Source of the DNA: Candidatus Eiseniibacteriota bacterium
GTDB lineage: Bacteria; Eisenbacteria; RBG-16-71-46; SZUA-252
DNA: 5,603 nucleotides
NCBI GenBank assembly: GCA_016880395.1
Contig: JAEHDN010000340.1
Location: 1-5,603 of the forward strand
Direction: 5' to 3'
Notes under the pieces: model-generated
Database searches by the model: none
What the model saw: the letters and a program-made list of their open reading frames with translations, nothing else
What the model was told of the DNA's origin: nothing
Shown: positions 1 to 5,549 of the stretch, one piece after another
Numbering within the stretch: the stretch's first letter is position 1
Layout of the letters: each line of letters begins with the position of its first letter
Translations under genes and position numbers: made by a program

Positions 1-85
1 AGGAATTTCGCTCCGAATGTCTGTGTTTTGTAAGCGGGCAAGCATGTGCTGTGTGCCATCTCCATTGTGGCCATAATTACCTCGA
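1..85. other. Low-GC edge segment, possible junction or contig-end artefact
   Basis: These bases are about 48% G+C by hand count, against roughly 70% just downstream, and the change is abrupt near position 80-88. Recognisable glycosyltransferase sequence starts only after the change. The frame stays open through the segment, but the encoded residues are rich in Cys and His and unlike the expected first beta strand of the family. A contig-end assembly error, a chimeric read or a real insertion boundary would all look like this. No terminal inverted repeat or target duplication can be seen because the window starts here. Confidence 0.45.
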
Positions 86-689
86 CTCGGTCTTCGCGCA
101 GGGCGTGGACGAGCTCGAGGTGGTCGTGGTGGACGACGGATCCTCCGACGACACGGGAGCCCGCGCCCGGGACGCAGGAGCCATCGTCGTGCGCCACGAG
201 GTGAACCAGGGAAAGGGAGCCGCGCTCCAGTCGGGCTTCGACGAGGCGCTGCGCCGAGGAGCCGACGCGGTCCTGGCCCTCGACGCGGACGGGCAGCACG
301 ACGTCCAGGCCGCGCCCGGCCTGATCGCGGCGCTCGCCGACGCCGACCTCGTCGTGGGGTCGCGTGAAGGGAATCGCACCGGCATGCCCTGGCTCCGCCG
401 CAAGACGAACGACGTGACGACCTGGTGGGTCTCGCGCCTGGCGGGGCGCCGCGTGCCCGATTCCCAATCCGGCTACCGCGCGATCCGAGCCTCCGTGCTG
501 CGCGCCGTGCGCCCCACGAGCCGCCGGTTCGAGTACGAGTCGGAGTTCCTCGTCCGCGCGGCCCGGCAGGGCTTCCGGATCGGCGAGGCGCCCGTCCCGA
601 CGCTCTACAACGCGCCCGGATCCCACATCCATCCGGTCCGGGACACGGCACGCTTCATCCGGCTCGTCCTCCGGCTCCTCGCGTCATGA
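51..689 (+). CDS. Family 2 glycosyltransferase, DPM1/polyprenyl-phosphate type, N-terminus abnormal
   Basis: Likely a GT-A fold enzyme that transfers a sugar from a nucleotide donor to a polyprenyl phosphate or similar acceptor at the cytoplasmic face of the membrane. From a GTG at 51 the product is 212 residues. Visible motifs are VVVVDDGSSDD (24-34), NQGKG (52-56), the metal-binding LDADGQH (77-83), DSQSGYRA (137-144), EYESE (161-165) and the C-terminal SHIHPVRDT region (191-199) typical of DPM1-like enzymes. No C-terminal transmembrane segment is evident. The usual opening strand with a PAYNE-like motif, which helps bind the nucleotide, is missing and replaced by Cys/His-rich sequence from the low-GC edge. 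No Shine-Dalgarno precedes the GTG and the frame is open to the window edge, so the true start is probably not in the window. The stop overlaps the surE start by four bases (ATGA), suggesting coupled translation. The family is secure; activity of this form and the acceptor are not. Confidence 0.8.
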   Translation: MCHLHCGHNYLDSVFAQGVDELEVVVVDDGSSDDTGARARDAGAIVVRHEVNQGKGAALQSGFDEALRRGADAVLALDADGQHDVQAAPGLIAALADADLVVGSREGNRTGMPWLRRKTNDVTTWWVSRLAGRRVPDSQSGYRAIRASVLRAVRPTSRRFEYESEFLVRAARQGFRIGEAPVPTLYNAPGSHIHPVRDTARFIRLVLRLLAS

Positions 690-1450
690 TCGACATCCTC
701 GTCACGAACGACGACGGCATCCACGCCGAGGGTATCCGGGCGCTCGCCAAGGCCATGGAGCCGCTCGGCAACGTCACGATCATGGCGCCGGACCGGGAGC
801 AGAGCGCCACGAGCCACGCCCTCACGCTCCACCGCCCGCTCCGCGTGCGCCGGATCTCCGAGCGCGAGCTGAGCGTGGACGGGACCCCGACCGATGCCGT
901 GCTCCTCGGCGTCCACGCTTTCCTGAAGGAGCGACCCGCGCTCGTCGTGTCCGGCATCAACCACGGGCCGAACATGGGGAACGACGTGCTCTACTCCGGC
1001 ACGGTGGCGGCCGCGTCGGAGGGGACGTTCCTCGGCATCCCCTCGATCGCGATCTCGCTCGCCACCTGGGGCCCGGCGGATTTCGGCCCCCCGGCGCGTG
1101 TGGCTCGGAGCCTCGTGCGGAATCTCCTCCGCCGCGGCCTTCCGGCGACCACCTGCCTCAACGTCAACGTGCCGCCGATCCCCTGGGAGGAGATCCGCGG
1201 CGTGCGCGTGACCCGTCTGGGGAAGCGGATCTACCGCGACGTGATCGTGGAAAAGACCGATCCGAGGGGTAAGCTCTATTACTGGATCGGCGGCGAGGAG
1301 CCGACGTGGGAGAACGACGACTCCAGCGACTTCACCGCCGTCGAGCGAGGGTACGTGTCGGTCACGCCCATCACGTTCGAGCTGACCGATTACAAGGAGA
1401 TCGTCGACCTCGAGGCGAAGGGACTCTCCCTCGATGAATCCGCAACATGA
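686..1450 (+). CDS. surE: 5'/3'-nucleotidase SurE
   Basis: SurE is a cytoplasmic metal-dependent phosphatase that dephosphorylates nucleoside 5'- and 3'-monophosphates and, in some species, short polyphosphate; it supports stationary-phase and stress survival. The 254-residue product is the usual length. The N-terminal signature TNDDGIHAEGI gives metal ligands D9 and D10. APDREQSATSH supplies S40. SGINHGPNMGNDVLYSGT supplies N92, matching the Asp-Asp-Ser-Asn ligand set known from the Thermotoga and E. coli enzymes. GIPSIAIS and LNVNVPP in the second half are also typical. The ATG at 686 was chosen because it places the catalytic signature at residues 7-17 and overlaps the upstream stop as ATGA; longer in-frame readings from 425 only translate the glycosyltransferase out of frame. 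The 3' end overlaps pcm by 17 bases, as in the widespread surE-pcm pair. Confidence 0.96.
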   Translation: MIDILVTNDDGIHAEGIRALAKAMEPLGNVTIMAPDREQSATSHALTLHRPLRVRRISERELSVDGTPTDAVLLGVHAFLKERPALVVSGINHGPNMGNDVLYSGTVAAASEGTFLGIPSIAISLATWGPADFGPPARVARSLVRNLLRRGLPATTCLNVNVPPIPWEEIRGVRVTRLGKRIYRDVIVEKTDPRGKLYYWIGGEEPTWENDDSSDFTAVERGYVSVTPITFELTDYKEIVDLEAKGLSLDESAT

Positions 1451-2099
1451 TCTGAGCGTCGCCCGTCGGCGCATGGTGGACGAGCAGCTCCGCGCGAGGG
1501 GGATCCACGACCGCCACGTCCTCCGGATCATGGAGGCGATGCCGCGCCATCTGTTCGTGGACGATACGCTCGCCGCGCGAGCCTACTCGGACCACGCGCT
1601 CCCGATCGGCGACGAGCAGACGATCTCCCAGCCCTACATGGTCGCCCTCATGACGCAGGCGCTCGACCTCACGGGGAACGAGAAGGTCCTCGAGATCGGA
1701 ACCGGATCGGGCTACCAGACCGCGATCCTCGCCGAGCTGGCCGAGCGCGTCTTCACGATCGAACGCATCCCCGCGATCGCCGCGGCCGCCCGCGAGCGCC
1801 TCACGGCGCTCGGCTACACCAATGTGGTCTTCCGCTGCGCGGACGGAACGCTCGGCTGGCGAGAGATGGCCCCGTTCGACCGCATCCTCATCACCGCCGG
1901 AGCGCCCCGCATGCCCGCCTTCCTCGAGGAGCAGCTCCGGCCAGGCGGGATCGCCGTCGTCCCGGTCGGGGAGAGCGAAAACCAGTCGCTCGTGAAGGCC
2001 ACGCGCACGGAGGACGGACTCGCCCAGCGCGTTCTCTGCGGGTGCACGTTCGTGCCCCTGATCGGCCGCGAGGGGTGGGCCTCGGGCAACGTCGGTTGA
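1434..2099 (+). CDS. pcm: Protein-L-isoaspartate O-methyltransferase
   Basis: Pcm repairs aged proteins: it uses S-adenosylmethionine to methylate L-isoaspartyl residues so they can revert to L-aspartate through a succinimide. The 221-residue product has the family's features in order: ALPIGDEQTISQPYMVA (55-71) around the active site, the SAM-binding motif I VLEIGTGSGYQTA (85-97), an acidic residue ending the next strand (IE 109-110), PFDRILITAGAP (147-158), LRPGGIAVVPVG (168-179) and VPLIGREGW (207-215). The ATG at 1434 lies 17 bases inside surE and is preceded by GAAGGGA at moderate spacing; it gives a normal N-terminal helix (MVDEQLRARGI). Translation is probably coupled to surE. The stop codon lies within the -35 box of the next promoter, so the operon may end here or read through to the tRNA. 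No hairpin terminator is visible after the stop. Confidence 0.96.
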   Translation: MNPQHDLSVARRRMVDEQLRARGIHDRHVLRIMEAMPRHLFVDDTLAARAYSDHALPIGDEQTISQPYMVALMTQALDLTGNEKVLEIGTGSGYQTAILAELAERVFTIERIPAIAAAARERLTALGYTNVVFRCADGTLGWREMAPFDRILITAGAPRMPAFLEEQLRPGGIAVVPVGESENQSLVKATRTEDGLAQRVLCGCTFVPLIGREGWASGNVG

Positions 2100-2125
2100 C
2101 CCTCGCGAGCCGCGGCTGATAGAAT
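2096..2125 (+). promoter_or_regulatory. Sigma70-type promoter of tRNA-Pro, with extended -10 and GC discriminator
   Basis: TTGACC (2096-2101) matches the -35 consensus at five of six bases. TAGAAT (2120-2125) matches the -10 consensus at five of six, and the spacer is 18. TG at 2117-2118 one base before the -10 adds an extended -10 element. The following bases CCCGCGCC form a GC-rich discriminator, the hallmark of stringently controlled stable-RNA promoters in well-studied bacteria. The predicted start near 2132 gives a leader of about 40 bases before the mature tRNA. The -35 box overlaps the pcm stop codon. Box matches are seen directly; stringent control is inferred. Confidence 0.75.
2102..2117. 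repeat. Two overlapping palindromes inside the promoter spacer
   Basis: CTCGCGAG (2102-2109) and AGCCGCGGCT (2108-2117) are each perfect palindromes. They overlap by two bases and fill most of the 18-base spacer between the -35 and -10 boxes. They could be a repressor site, or a chance result of high GC content. Confidence 0.4.
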
Positions 2126-2172
2126 CCCGCGCCTGGGAAGGGATTCCATCGATGCGATTTGCGGGTGAGGAT

Positions 2173-2249
<77 letters not shown>

Positions 2250-2302
2250 TGATCCGCCGCATCGATCTCGCCGATGAGCGCACGCCGCCCCGGGCCCCGC
2301 AC

Positions 2303-2590
2303 GTGACGGGGACCCGGGAGGCGCGACTCGTGGCTCGGATCACGGGCCAGGTTCAGGGTGTCGGCTACCGCTACTTCGTCCAGGCCGAGGCCTCGCGGCT
2401 CGGTCTCGGCGGCTCGGTGCGGAATCTGGCCGACGGGGCGGTGCGGGTGGAGGCGGAGGGCCCGCGACCGTCACTTCTCGATCTCGTCGAACGGCTCCGT
2501 CAGGGTCCCCCCGCGGCTCGTGTCCAGCGCGTCGACGTGGAATGGCACCCTCCTCACGGCGACGCCGAGTTCCGCATCCTGGCCGGTTGA
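2303..2590 (+). CDS. acyP: Acylphosphatase
   Basis: A small cytoplasmic enzyme that hydrolyses acyl phosphates such as acetyl phosphate or carbamoyl phosphate. The signature ITGQVQGVGYRYFVQ holds the catalytic arginine (R23 from this start) in its phosphate-binding loop. SVRNLADGAVRVEAEGP (38-54) holds the catalytic asparagine N41. ARVQRVDVEW and a final FRIL strand complete the usual fold; the Trp common before VRN is Ser here. The start is uncertain. ATG 2249 would give 113 residues but its A is the last base of the tRNA, so tRNA maturation would destroy it, and it has no Shine-Dalgarno. GTG 2330 has a good GGGAGG but would cut into the first beta strand, since related enzymes show an RLVA-like lead-in that is encoded just upstream here. 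GTG 2303 (95 residues) keeps that strand and the normal length and is chosen as a compromise. The sigma gene starts nine bases after the stop. Confidence 0.88.
   Translation: MTGTREARLVARITGQVQGVGYRYFVQAEASRLGLGGSVRNLADGAVRVEAEGPRPSLLDLVERLRQGPPAARVQRVDVEWHPPHGDAEFRILAG
2316..2321 (+). promoter_or_regulatory. Candidate ribosome binding site inside the acylphosphatase frame
   Basis: GGGAGG lies eight bases before the in-frame GTG at 2330, an ideal spacing. It is the only good Shine-Dalgarno near the start of this gene and argues for initiation at 2330, giving an 86-residue product. Against this, homology to the family appears to extend several residues upstream of 2330, and GC-rich coding sequence gives such purine runs by chance. 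Confidence 0.35.
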
Positions 2591-2599
2591 GCGAATTCC

Positions 2600-3667
2600 A
2601 TGGTCGATAACCCACGCCGCTTCGTGTCCGAGCTCTCCGAGGCCATGCGCACCGGCCTCGAGCGCGGCGCGCTGACCGACGACGAACTGGATCCGCTGCT
2701 CCACTCGTCGGACTTCGACGCCGGCGCGTTCGACCTCTTCCTGGCCGAGGCGCGCCGGCAGGGGATCCGTCTCCCGGAGGAGGCGCGCACCGAGGACCTC
2801 GCCGCCGCTTCCGTCGCCGCCGACATCGATCACACGATCGGCAGCCTCGAGCGTCGCTACTTGAAGGAGATCCAGCGCTACCCGGTGCTCGCGCGCGACG
2901 AGGAGCGCCGGCTCTGGGAATCGATGCGCGAGGGCAACGAGGAGGCGCGGCGAGCGCTCATTCTCGCCTATCTCCGGCTCGTGGTCTCCATCGCGCGGGC
3001 CTACCGGAACCGCGGCGTCGAGTTCCTGGATCTCGTCGAGGAGGGAAACCTCGGCCTCATCACCGCCGTGGACCGCTTCGACGTCGATCGCGGGATCCAC
3101 TTCAGCACGTACGCGACCTGGTGGATCCGCCAGGCGCTCGCCCGGGGCGTGGCGAACCAGTCCCGCACGGTGCGGATCCCGATCCACGTCCTCCAGATGA
3201 TGCGCCGCTTCGTGGCGACGCAGCGCCGGCTCGAGTCGGAGCTCCGGCGCAAGCCCGACGCACACGAGGTCGCGATCGAGATGGGCCTCCCGGCCGCGCG
3301 GGTGTTCCGGCTGCAGAGCCTCGTTCAGTCCATCCACACGCTGGATGTCGACATGAGCAACGAGGCCTTCCATGGGCTCATCGAGTCCGAGGCGGTCGAG
3401 CAGCCTCCCAGCCTCGACGAGATCATCGAGATGCAGATCCGCGATCAGCAGCTCAACGAGATGCTGAAGCGGCTCTCGGGGCGTGAGGAGGCGATCCTGC
3501 GTCTCCGCTACGGCTTCTACGACGACCGCCCCCGGACGCTCGCGGAGACCGGGGAGCACTTCGGCCTCTCGCGCGAGCGCATCCGCCAGCTCGAGGAGCG
3601 CGCGCTCGTCAAGCTCCGGCACCTCCTCGAGACCGAGACCACCGACGCGAGAGCCTCGATCCACTAG
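2600..3667 (+). CDS. RNA polymerase sigma-70 family factor, group 1/2 (RpoS-like by position)
   Basis: Directs RNA polymerase to promoters. The 355-residue protein has all major regions: an acidic region-1.1-like segment (about 20-60, LTDDELDPLL...QGIRLPE), region 1.2 (about 80-112), region 2 (about 117-190) with LDLVEEGNLGLITAV and FSTYATWWIRQ, region 3 (195-270), and region 4 (about 284-342) with a helix-turn-helix ending RERIRQLEERALVKLR. The -35 contact residues equivalent to E. coli RpoD R584, E585 and R588 are kept (R325, E326, R329). At the -10 contacts Q437 is kept (Q178) but T440 is Ala (A181); Y425 is Ile (I166). The position that is E458 in RpoD and K173 in RpoS is Gln (Q199). EEGNLGLI and NQSRTVRIPIH resemble RpoS, and the surE-pcm neighbourhood supports that; the region-1.1-like head and 355-residue length resemble a short RpoD. 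A weak GAGCGA precedes the ATG, nine bases after the acylphosphatase stop. The family is certain; the RpoS assignment is moderate, so no symbol is given. Confidence 0.93.
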   Translation: MVDNPRRFVSELSEAMRTGLERGALTDDELDPLLHSSDFDAGAFDLFLAEARRQGIRLPEEARTEDLAAASVAADIDHTIGSLERRYLKEIQRYPVLARDEERRLWESMREGNEEARRALILAYLRLVVSIARAYRNRGVEFLDLVEEGNLGLITAVDRFDVDRGIHFSTYATWWIRQALARGVANQSRTVRIPIHVLQMMRRFVATQRRLESELRRKPDAHEVAIEMGLPAARVFRLQSLVQSIHTLDVDMSNEAFHGLIESEAVEQPPSLDEIIEMQIRDQQLNEMLKRLSGREEAILRLRYGFYDDRPRTLAETGEHFGLSRERIRQLEERALVKLRHLLETETTDARASIH

Positions 3668-3701
3668 GCCGAGTCCGGCGCTGGCGCGCCCTCCGCCAAC
3701 T

Positions 3702-4586
3702 CTACCGGCGGAAGCTGAAGCCGAGGAAGCCCTCGTAATCGGGGGCCACGTCCGTGACACCCCAACGGACGCCGCCGTCGAGCTGGACATTCGGAGACAC
3801 CGCGACGATCAGGCCCGTGTTGAAGAGTCCCAGCCACTCACCCTCGTCGGGCACGCGAAAGGTGGCGGCGAACTCGACGAACGCTCCCAGTCCGCCCGCC
3901 AGATCGTGCCCGACGGTTGCCGTCGTCATCCATTCGGTCCATCGCTCACCATACACATCGAACCAGTCCACCTCGCCCATGACGCCCAGACCGAGTCCCA
4001 CGGGCCCGTCGATCGCGAGCGGGGCGATCAACCCACCCTCCACGGCATCTCCCGGGGACTCCGGGGAAGTCGGGAGATCGATGTAGGGCATGAGTGCAAA
4101 GGCAGTGCGACCGCCGTCGTTGCCCCAGACATTCCACTTGAGGCGTATCTGCAGGTCGCCGGGACCAGTGACGTCCGAGACCTCGATGGCGTCCGGGTAG
4201 AGGATGGGGTCGAAGGCGAAGTCGGTCGACCGGTAGAGCTGCGACAGGCCCACTTGGAGGTCGACCCGGCGATGGAGCCCGTGCTTGATCAGAAACCCTC
4301 CGATGCCAGTGGAGGTCACCTCGACGCCGCGGGAGCGCTCGCGGCCGTGGCTCGCGACCTCGATCTCGACCTGGGTGTGCCCCGCGTCGACCGTGTAGGC
4401 GCTCTCCGTGAGGTCGGGCCGATCCGTGCTCATGTCGCGAAGGGCGGAATCGCTCGATCTGTCCACGGGCGCGGGCGGAGGCGGCTCCTGGGTGTCCGTG
4501 GTGGGTGGATCCGCCCGGAGCGTGTCGGGCCACGCTAGAACGATGAGGAATAGCCCAGCCATCAAGGTCATCGCGGACACCGTCAC
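3702..4586 (-). CDS. Outer-membrane beta-barrel protein, phenol_MetA_deg-like transporter family
   Basis: Predicted 294-residue exported protein. Residues 6-20 are hydrophobic and a signal peptidase I site is plausible after LRA (25); a Pro-rich, Asp-rich linker (26-55) follows. TDRPDLTESAYTVDAGHTQVEIE (54-76) is the opening signature of the family named for putative MetA-pathway phenol degradation proteins (PF13557, recalled from memory). The rest alternates polar and hydrophobic residues with many Gly and aromatics, and shows GDLQIRLKWNVWG (143-155), LMPYIDLPTS (165-174) and repeated GLGLG strands, as expected for a barrel of about 12 strands. The substrate is unknown; the family name does not prove a role in phenol breakdown. 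GTG 4586 has GGAGG only four bases upstream; GTG 4580, two codons in, has ten-base spacing and may be the true start. Oddly, the n-region has no Lys or Arg before the hydrophobic core. The gene converges on the sigma gene with a 34-base gap. Confidence 0.8.
   Translation of the reverse strand: MTVSAMTLMAGLFLIVLAWPDTLRADPPTTDTQEPPPPAPVDRSSDSALRDMSTDRPDLTESAYTVDAGHTQVEIEVASHGRERSRGVEVTSTGIGGFLIKHGLHRRVDLQVGLSQLYRSTDFAFDPILYPDAIEVSDVTGPGDLQIRLKWNVWGNDGGRTAFALMPYIDLPTSPESPGDAVEGGLIAPLAIDGPVGLGLGVMGEVDWFDVYGERWTEWMTTATVGHDLAGGLGAFVEFAATFRVPDEGEWLGLFNTGLIVAVSPNVQLDGGVRWGVTDVAPDYEGFLGFSFRR
4047..4078. repeat. Perfect 8-bp inverted repeat within the barrel-protein gene
   Basis: ATCTCCCG (4047-4054) and CGGGAGAT (4071-4078) are perfect inverted copies separated by 16 bases. 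The repeat lies in sequence coding for the LPTSPESPGD stretch of the minus-strand gene, and may simply reflect codon constraint. It could form a hairpin in the mRNA. Confidence 0.4.
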
Positions 4587-4701
4587 GGATCCTCCGGGAA
4601 TGGAGCAGGGGGCAGCGCACCCCGCGCACGTCGCCCCCCTAATTCTTACCTAAACCGCCGACCGGGCGCACCACTCTCATCCCGGAAACGCCAGCTCACC
4701 T

Positions 4702-4728
4702 CTTCACGGTCACATAGTGAAGCACTTC
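4702..4728. promoter_or_regulatory. Cluster of overlapping inverted repeats, candidate operator
   Basis: CTTCAC (4702-4707) and GTGAAG (4717-4722) form a perfect inverted repeat with a nine-base spacer. Nested or overlapping are TCAC-ATA-GTGA (4710-4720), AGTG-AAG-CACT (4716-4726) and GAAG-CA-CTTC (4719-4728). The cluster sits in the 208-base divergent region between the barrel-protein and lipoprotein genes, about 23 bases upstream of a -10-like box, where a regulator could act on one or both genes. No regulator gene is nearby in the window. Confidence 0.35.
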
Positions 4729-4750
4729 CGGTAGCCTCCTGGATGGGAGG

Positions 4751-4756
4751 TACAAT
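4751..4756 (+). promoter_or_regulatory. Putative -10 box for the small lipoprotein gene
   Basis: TACAAT differs from the consensus at one base and lies about 40 bases before the start codon. The best -35 candidate, TTCCGG (4726-4731), is poor and sits at a 19-base spacing, so the promoter may need an activator or use another sigma factor. A short inverted repeat, CCTCC (4735-4739) with GGAGG (4746-4750), lies directly before the -10. Confidence 0.4.
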
Positions 4757-4794
4757 CGTGAGCTGTGGAATCGCCGAGGAGAGGAGGGGTCATG

Positions 4795-5106
4795 ATGACA
4801 ACCGCTCGCACGTGGCTGCCCGTCCTGATCGCAGCCGCGACCGCATGCGGGTGTGCCCACACCGAAGGGCCGTTCGCGCCGCCCAGGCAGGAGGTCACGG
4901 TGCGAGGCCTGCTCGCCCCTGGCGCGGAGTGCCCGATCCTCGAGACCAGCGATGGGCATCGCTATTCGATTGCCGGCAGTCTGGGCAGCTTCAAGGTCGG
5001 CGATCGGGTGTGCATCCGGGGGAGGGTCGCCGAGACATCCATCTGCATGGCAGGAAACGCCACTTTGGCCGTCGAGTCGATTGATAACGAGAGTTCCTGC
5101 CGTTAG
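4795..5106 (+). CDS. Small exported Cys-rich protein, likely lipoprotein (DUF5818-like)
   Basis: A 103-residue protein with an N-terminal signal: R5, then hydrophobic WLPVLIAAATA, then Cys 18 and Cys 20. The ATAC before Cys 18 is an imperfect lipobox (Ala at -3), so lipid anchoring is likely but not certain. The mature part (about 33-103) reads as a short beta-rich domain: VTVRGLL, ECPILETSDGHRYSIAG, FKVGDRVCIRGRV, SICMAG and LAVESI. This looks like an OB-fold-style domain and resembles what I recall of DUF5818; I cannot confirm that here. Four further cysteines (46, 73, 84, 102) could form two disulfides in the periplasm. ATG 4795 is seven bases after AGGAGG (4782-4787); the adjacent ATG 4792 is only four bases away, and GTG 4765 would precede that strong Shine-Dalgarno. 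It is divergent from the barrel-protein gene. Function unknown. Confidence 0.8.
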   Translation: MTTARTWLPVLIAAATACGCAHTEGPFAPPRQEVTVRGLLAPGAECPILETSDGHRYSIAGSLGSFKVGDRVCIRGRVAETSICMAGNATLAVESIDNESSCR

Positions 5107-5168
5107 GCGGGCAAGTCCCGATCCCGACCCGGCGGAGCCGCTGCGGTTGGCCACGAAAGGAGAATCCC

Positions 5169-5480
5169 ATGCTGCTCGTTCGCGAGATCATGTATTGCAA
5201 GCCCGGCAAGGTACGTCCGATGGTGGAGAAGTCGCTCGCCATGGCGAAGCTCATGCAGAAGTCGAACATGGGCAAGATGCGGGTGCTGACCGATTTCTGT
5301 GCCGATCGCTACTGGACGATCGTGATGGAGATGGAGACGCCGAGCCTCCAGGCGTTCGAGCAGATGATGGAAGGGCAGGGACAGAGTGAGCAGGACACGA
5401 AGGAGTTCGAGAACATCATGAAGGGCTATCACGATCTCATCGATCACGGACGGCGGGAGATCTACAAGGTCGAGGGGTAG
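5169..5480 (+). CDS. Small dimeric alpha/beta-barrel-like hypothetical protein, Met-rich
   Basis: A 103-residue cytoplasmic protein with no signal or membrane segment. The pattern of a first strand (MLLVREIMYCKPGK), a helix (VRPMVEKSLAMAKLMQK), paired strands (MRVLTDFCADRYWTIVMEME), a helix (SLQAFEQMMEG) and a second helix plus final strand (FENIMKGYHDLI...REIYKVE) fits the ferredoxin-like dimeric alpha/beta-barrel fold of small monooxygenase-like proteins. I recall similar conserved hypotheticals but no assigned function. Twelve of 103 residues are Met, which is high for a GC-rich genome, and there are two Cys (10, 44). No haem- or metal-binding motif is evident. The start is firm: AAGGAG (5157-5162) lies six bases before the ATG. 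It follows the lipoprotein gene by 62 bases on the same strand with no clear terminator between, so the two may be cotranscribed. A strong hairpin follows it. Confidence 0.85.
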   Translation: MLLVREIMYCKPGKVRPMVEKSLAMAKLMQKSNMGKMRVLTDFCADRYWTIVMEMETPSLQAFEQMMEGQGQSEQDTKEFENIMKGYHDLIDHGRREIYKVEG

Positions 5481-5492
5481 CCGCGACGCGGG

Positions 5493-5519
5493 AGGGGGCG
5501 GCCCTTGCGGCCGCCCCTT
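5493..5519 (+). terminator. GC-rich hairpin terminator
   Basis: GGGGCGGCC (5495-5503) pairs perfectly with GGCCGCCCC (5509-5517) around the loop CTTGC; a G-U and an A-U pair extend the stem to 11 bp. It starts 12 bases after the stop of the alpha/beta-barrel gene. The following tract (TTGTCCCC) has few T residues, so termination may be inefficient or need Rho. It lies between two converging genes and could block both transcripts. Confidence 0.75.
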
Positions 5520-5549
5520 GTCCCCGCAACGCCGGTTTGCAACCAGAGT

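Noticed and set aside
425..685. N-terminal extension of SurE
   Set aside because: It translates the glycosyltransferase region in the wrong frame as Arg/Pro-rich sequence; SurE begins normally at 686.
605..1531. Long minus-strand open frame opposite surE
   Set aside because: It is antisense to a clear surE/pcm pair, has low-complexity Arg/Asp/His-rich residues and no recognisable domain; GC-rich genes commonly give such frames.
3678..3711. Terminators between the sigma gene and the barrel-protein gene
   Set aside because: GGCGC-TGGC-GCGCC (3678-3691) and CCGCC/GGCGG (3692-3711) can pair, but the stems are only five bases and neither has a T tract on either strand.
2471..3790. 439-codon minus-strand open frame opposite the sigma gene
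   Set aside because: The plus strand encodes an unmistakable sigma-70 factor; the antisense product is Asp/Glu/Arg/Leu-rich with no motif and runs into the end of the next gene.
3483..4538. 351-codon plus-strand frame opposite the barrel-protein gene
   Set aside because: The minus-strand product has a signal peptide and family signature; this frame starts inside the sigma gene in another phase and has no domain.
4635..4700. Promoter for the barrel-protein gene on the minus strand
   Set aside because: A TAAGAAT-like stretch is present but no -35 match lies at a usable distance, and a sigma54-type pair is also incomplete.
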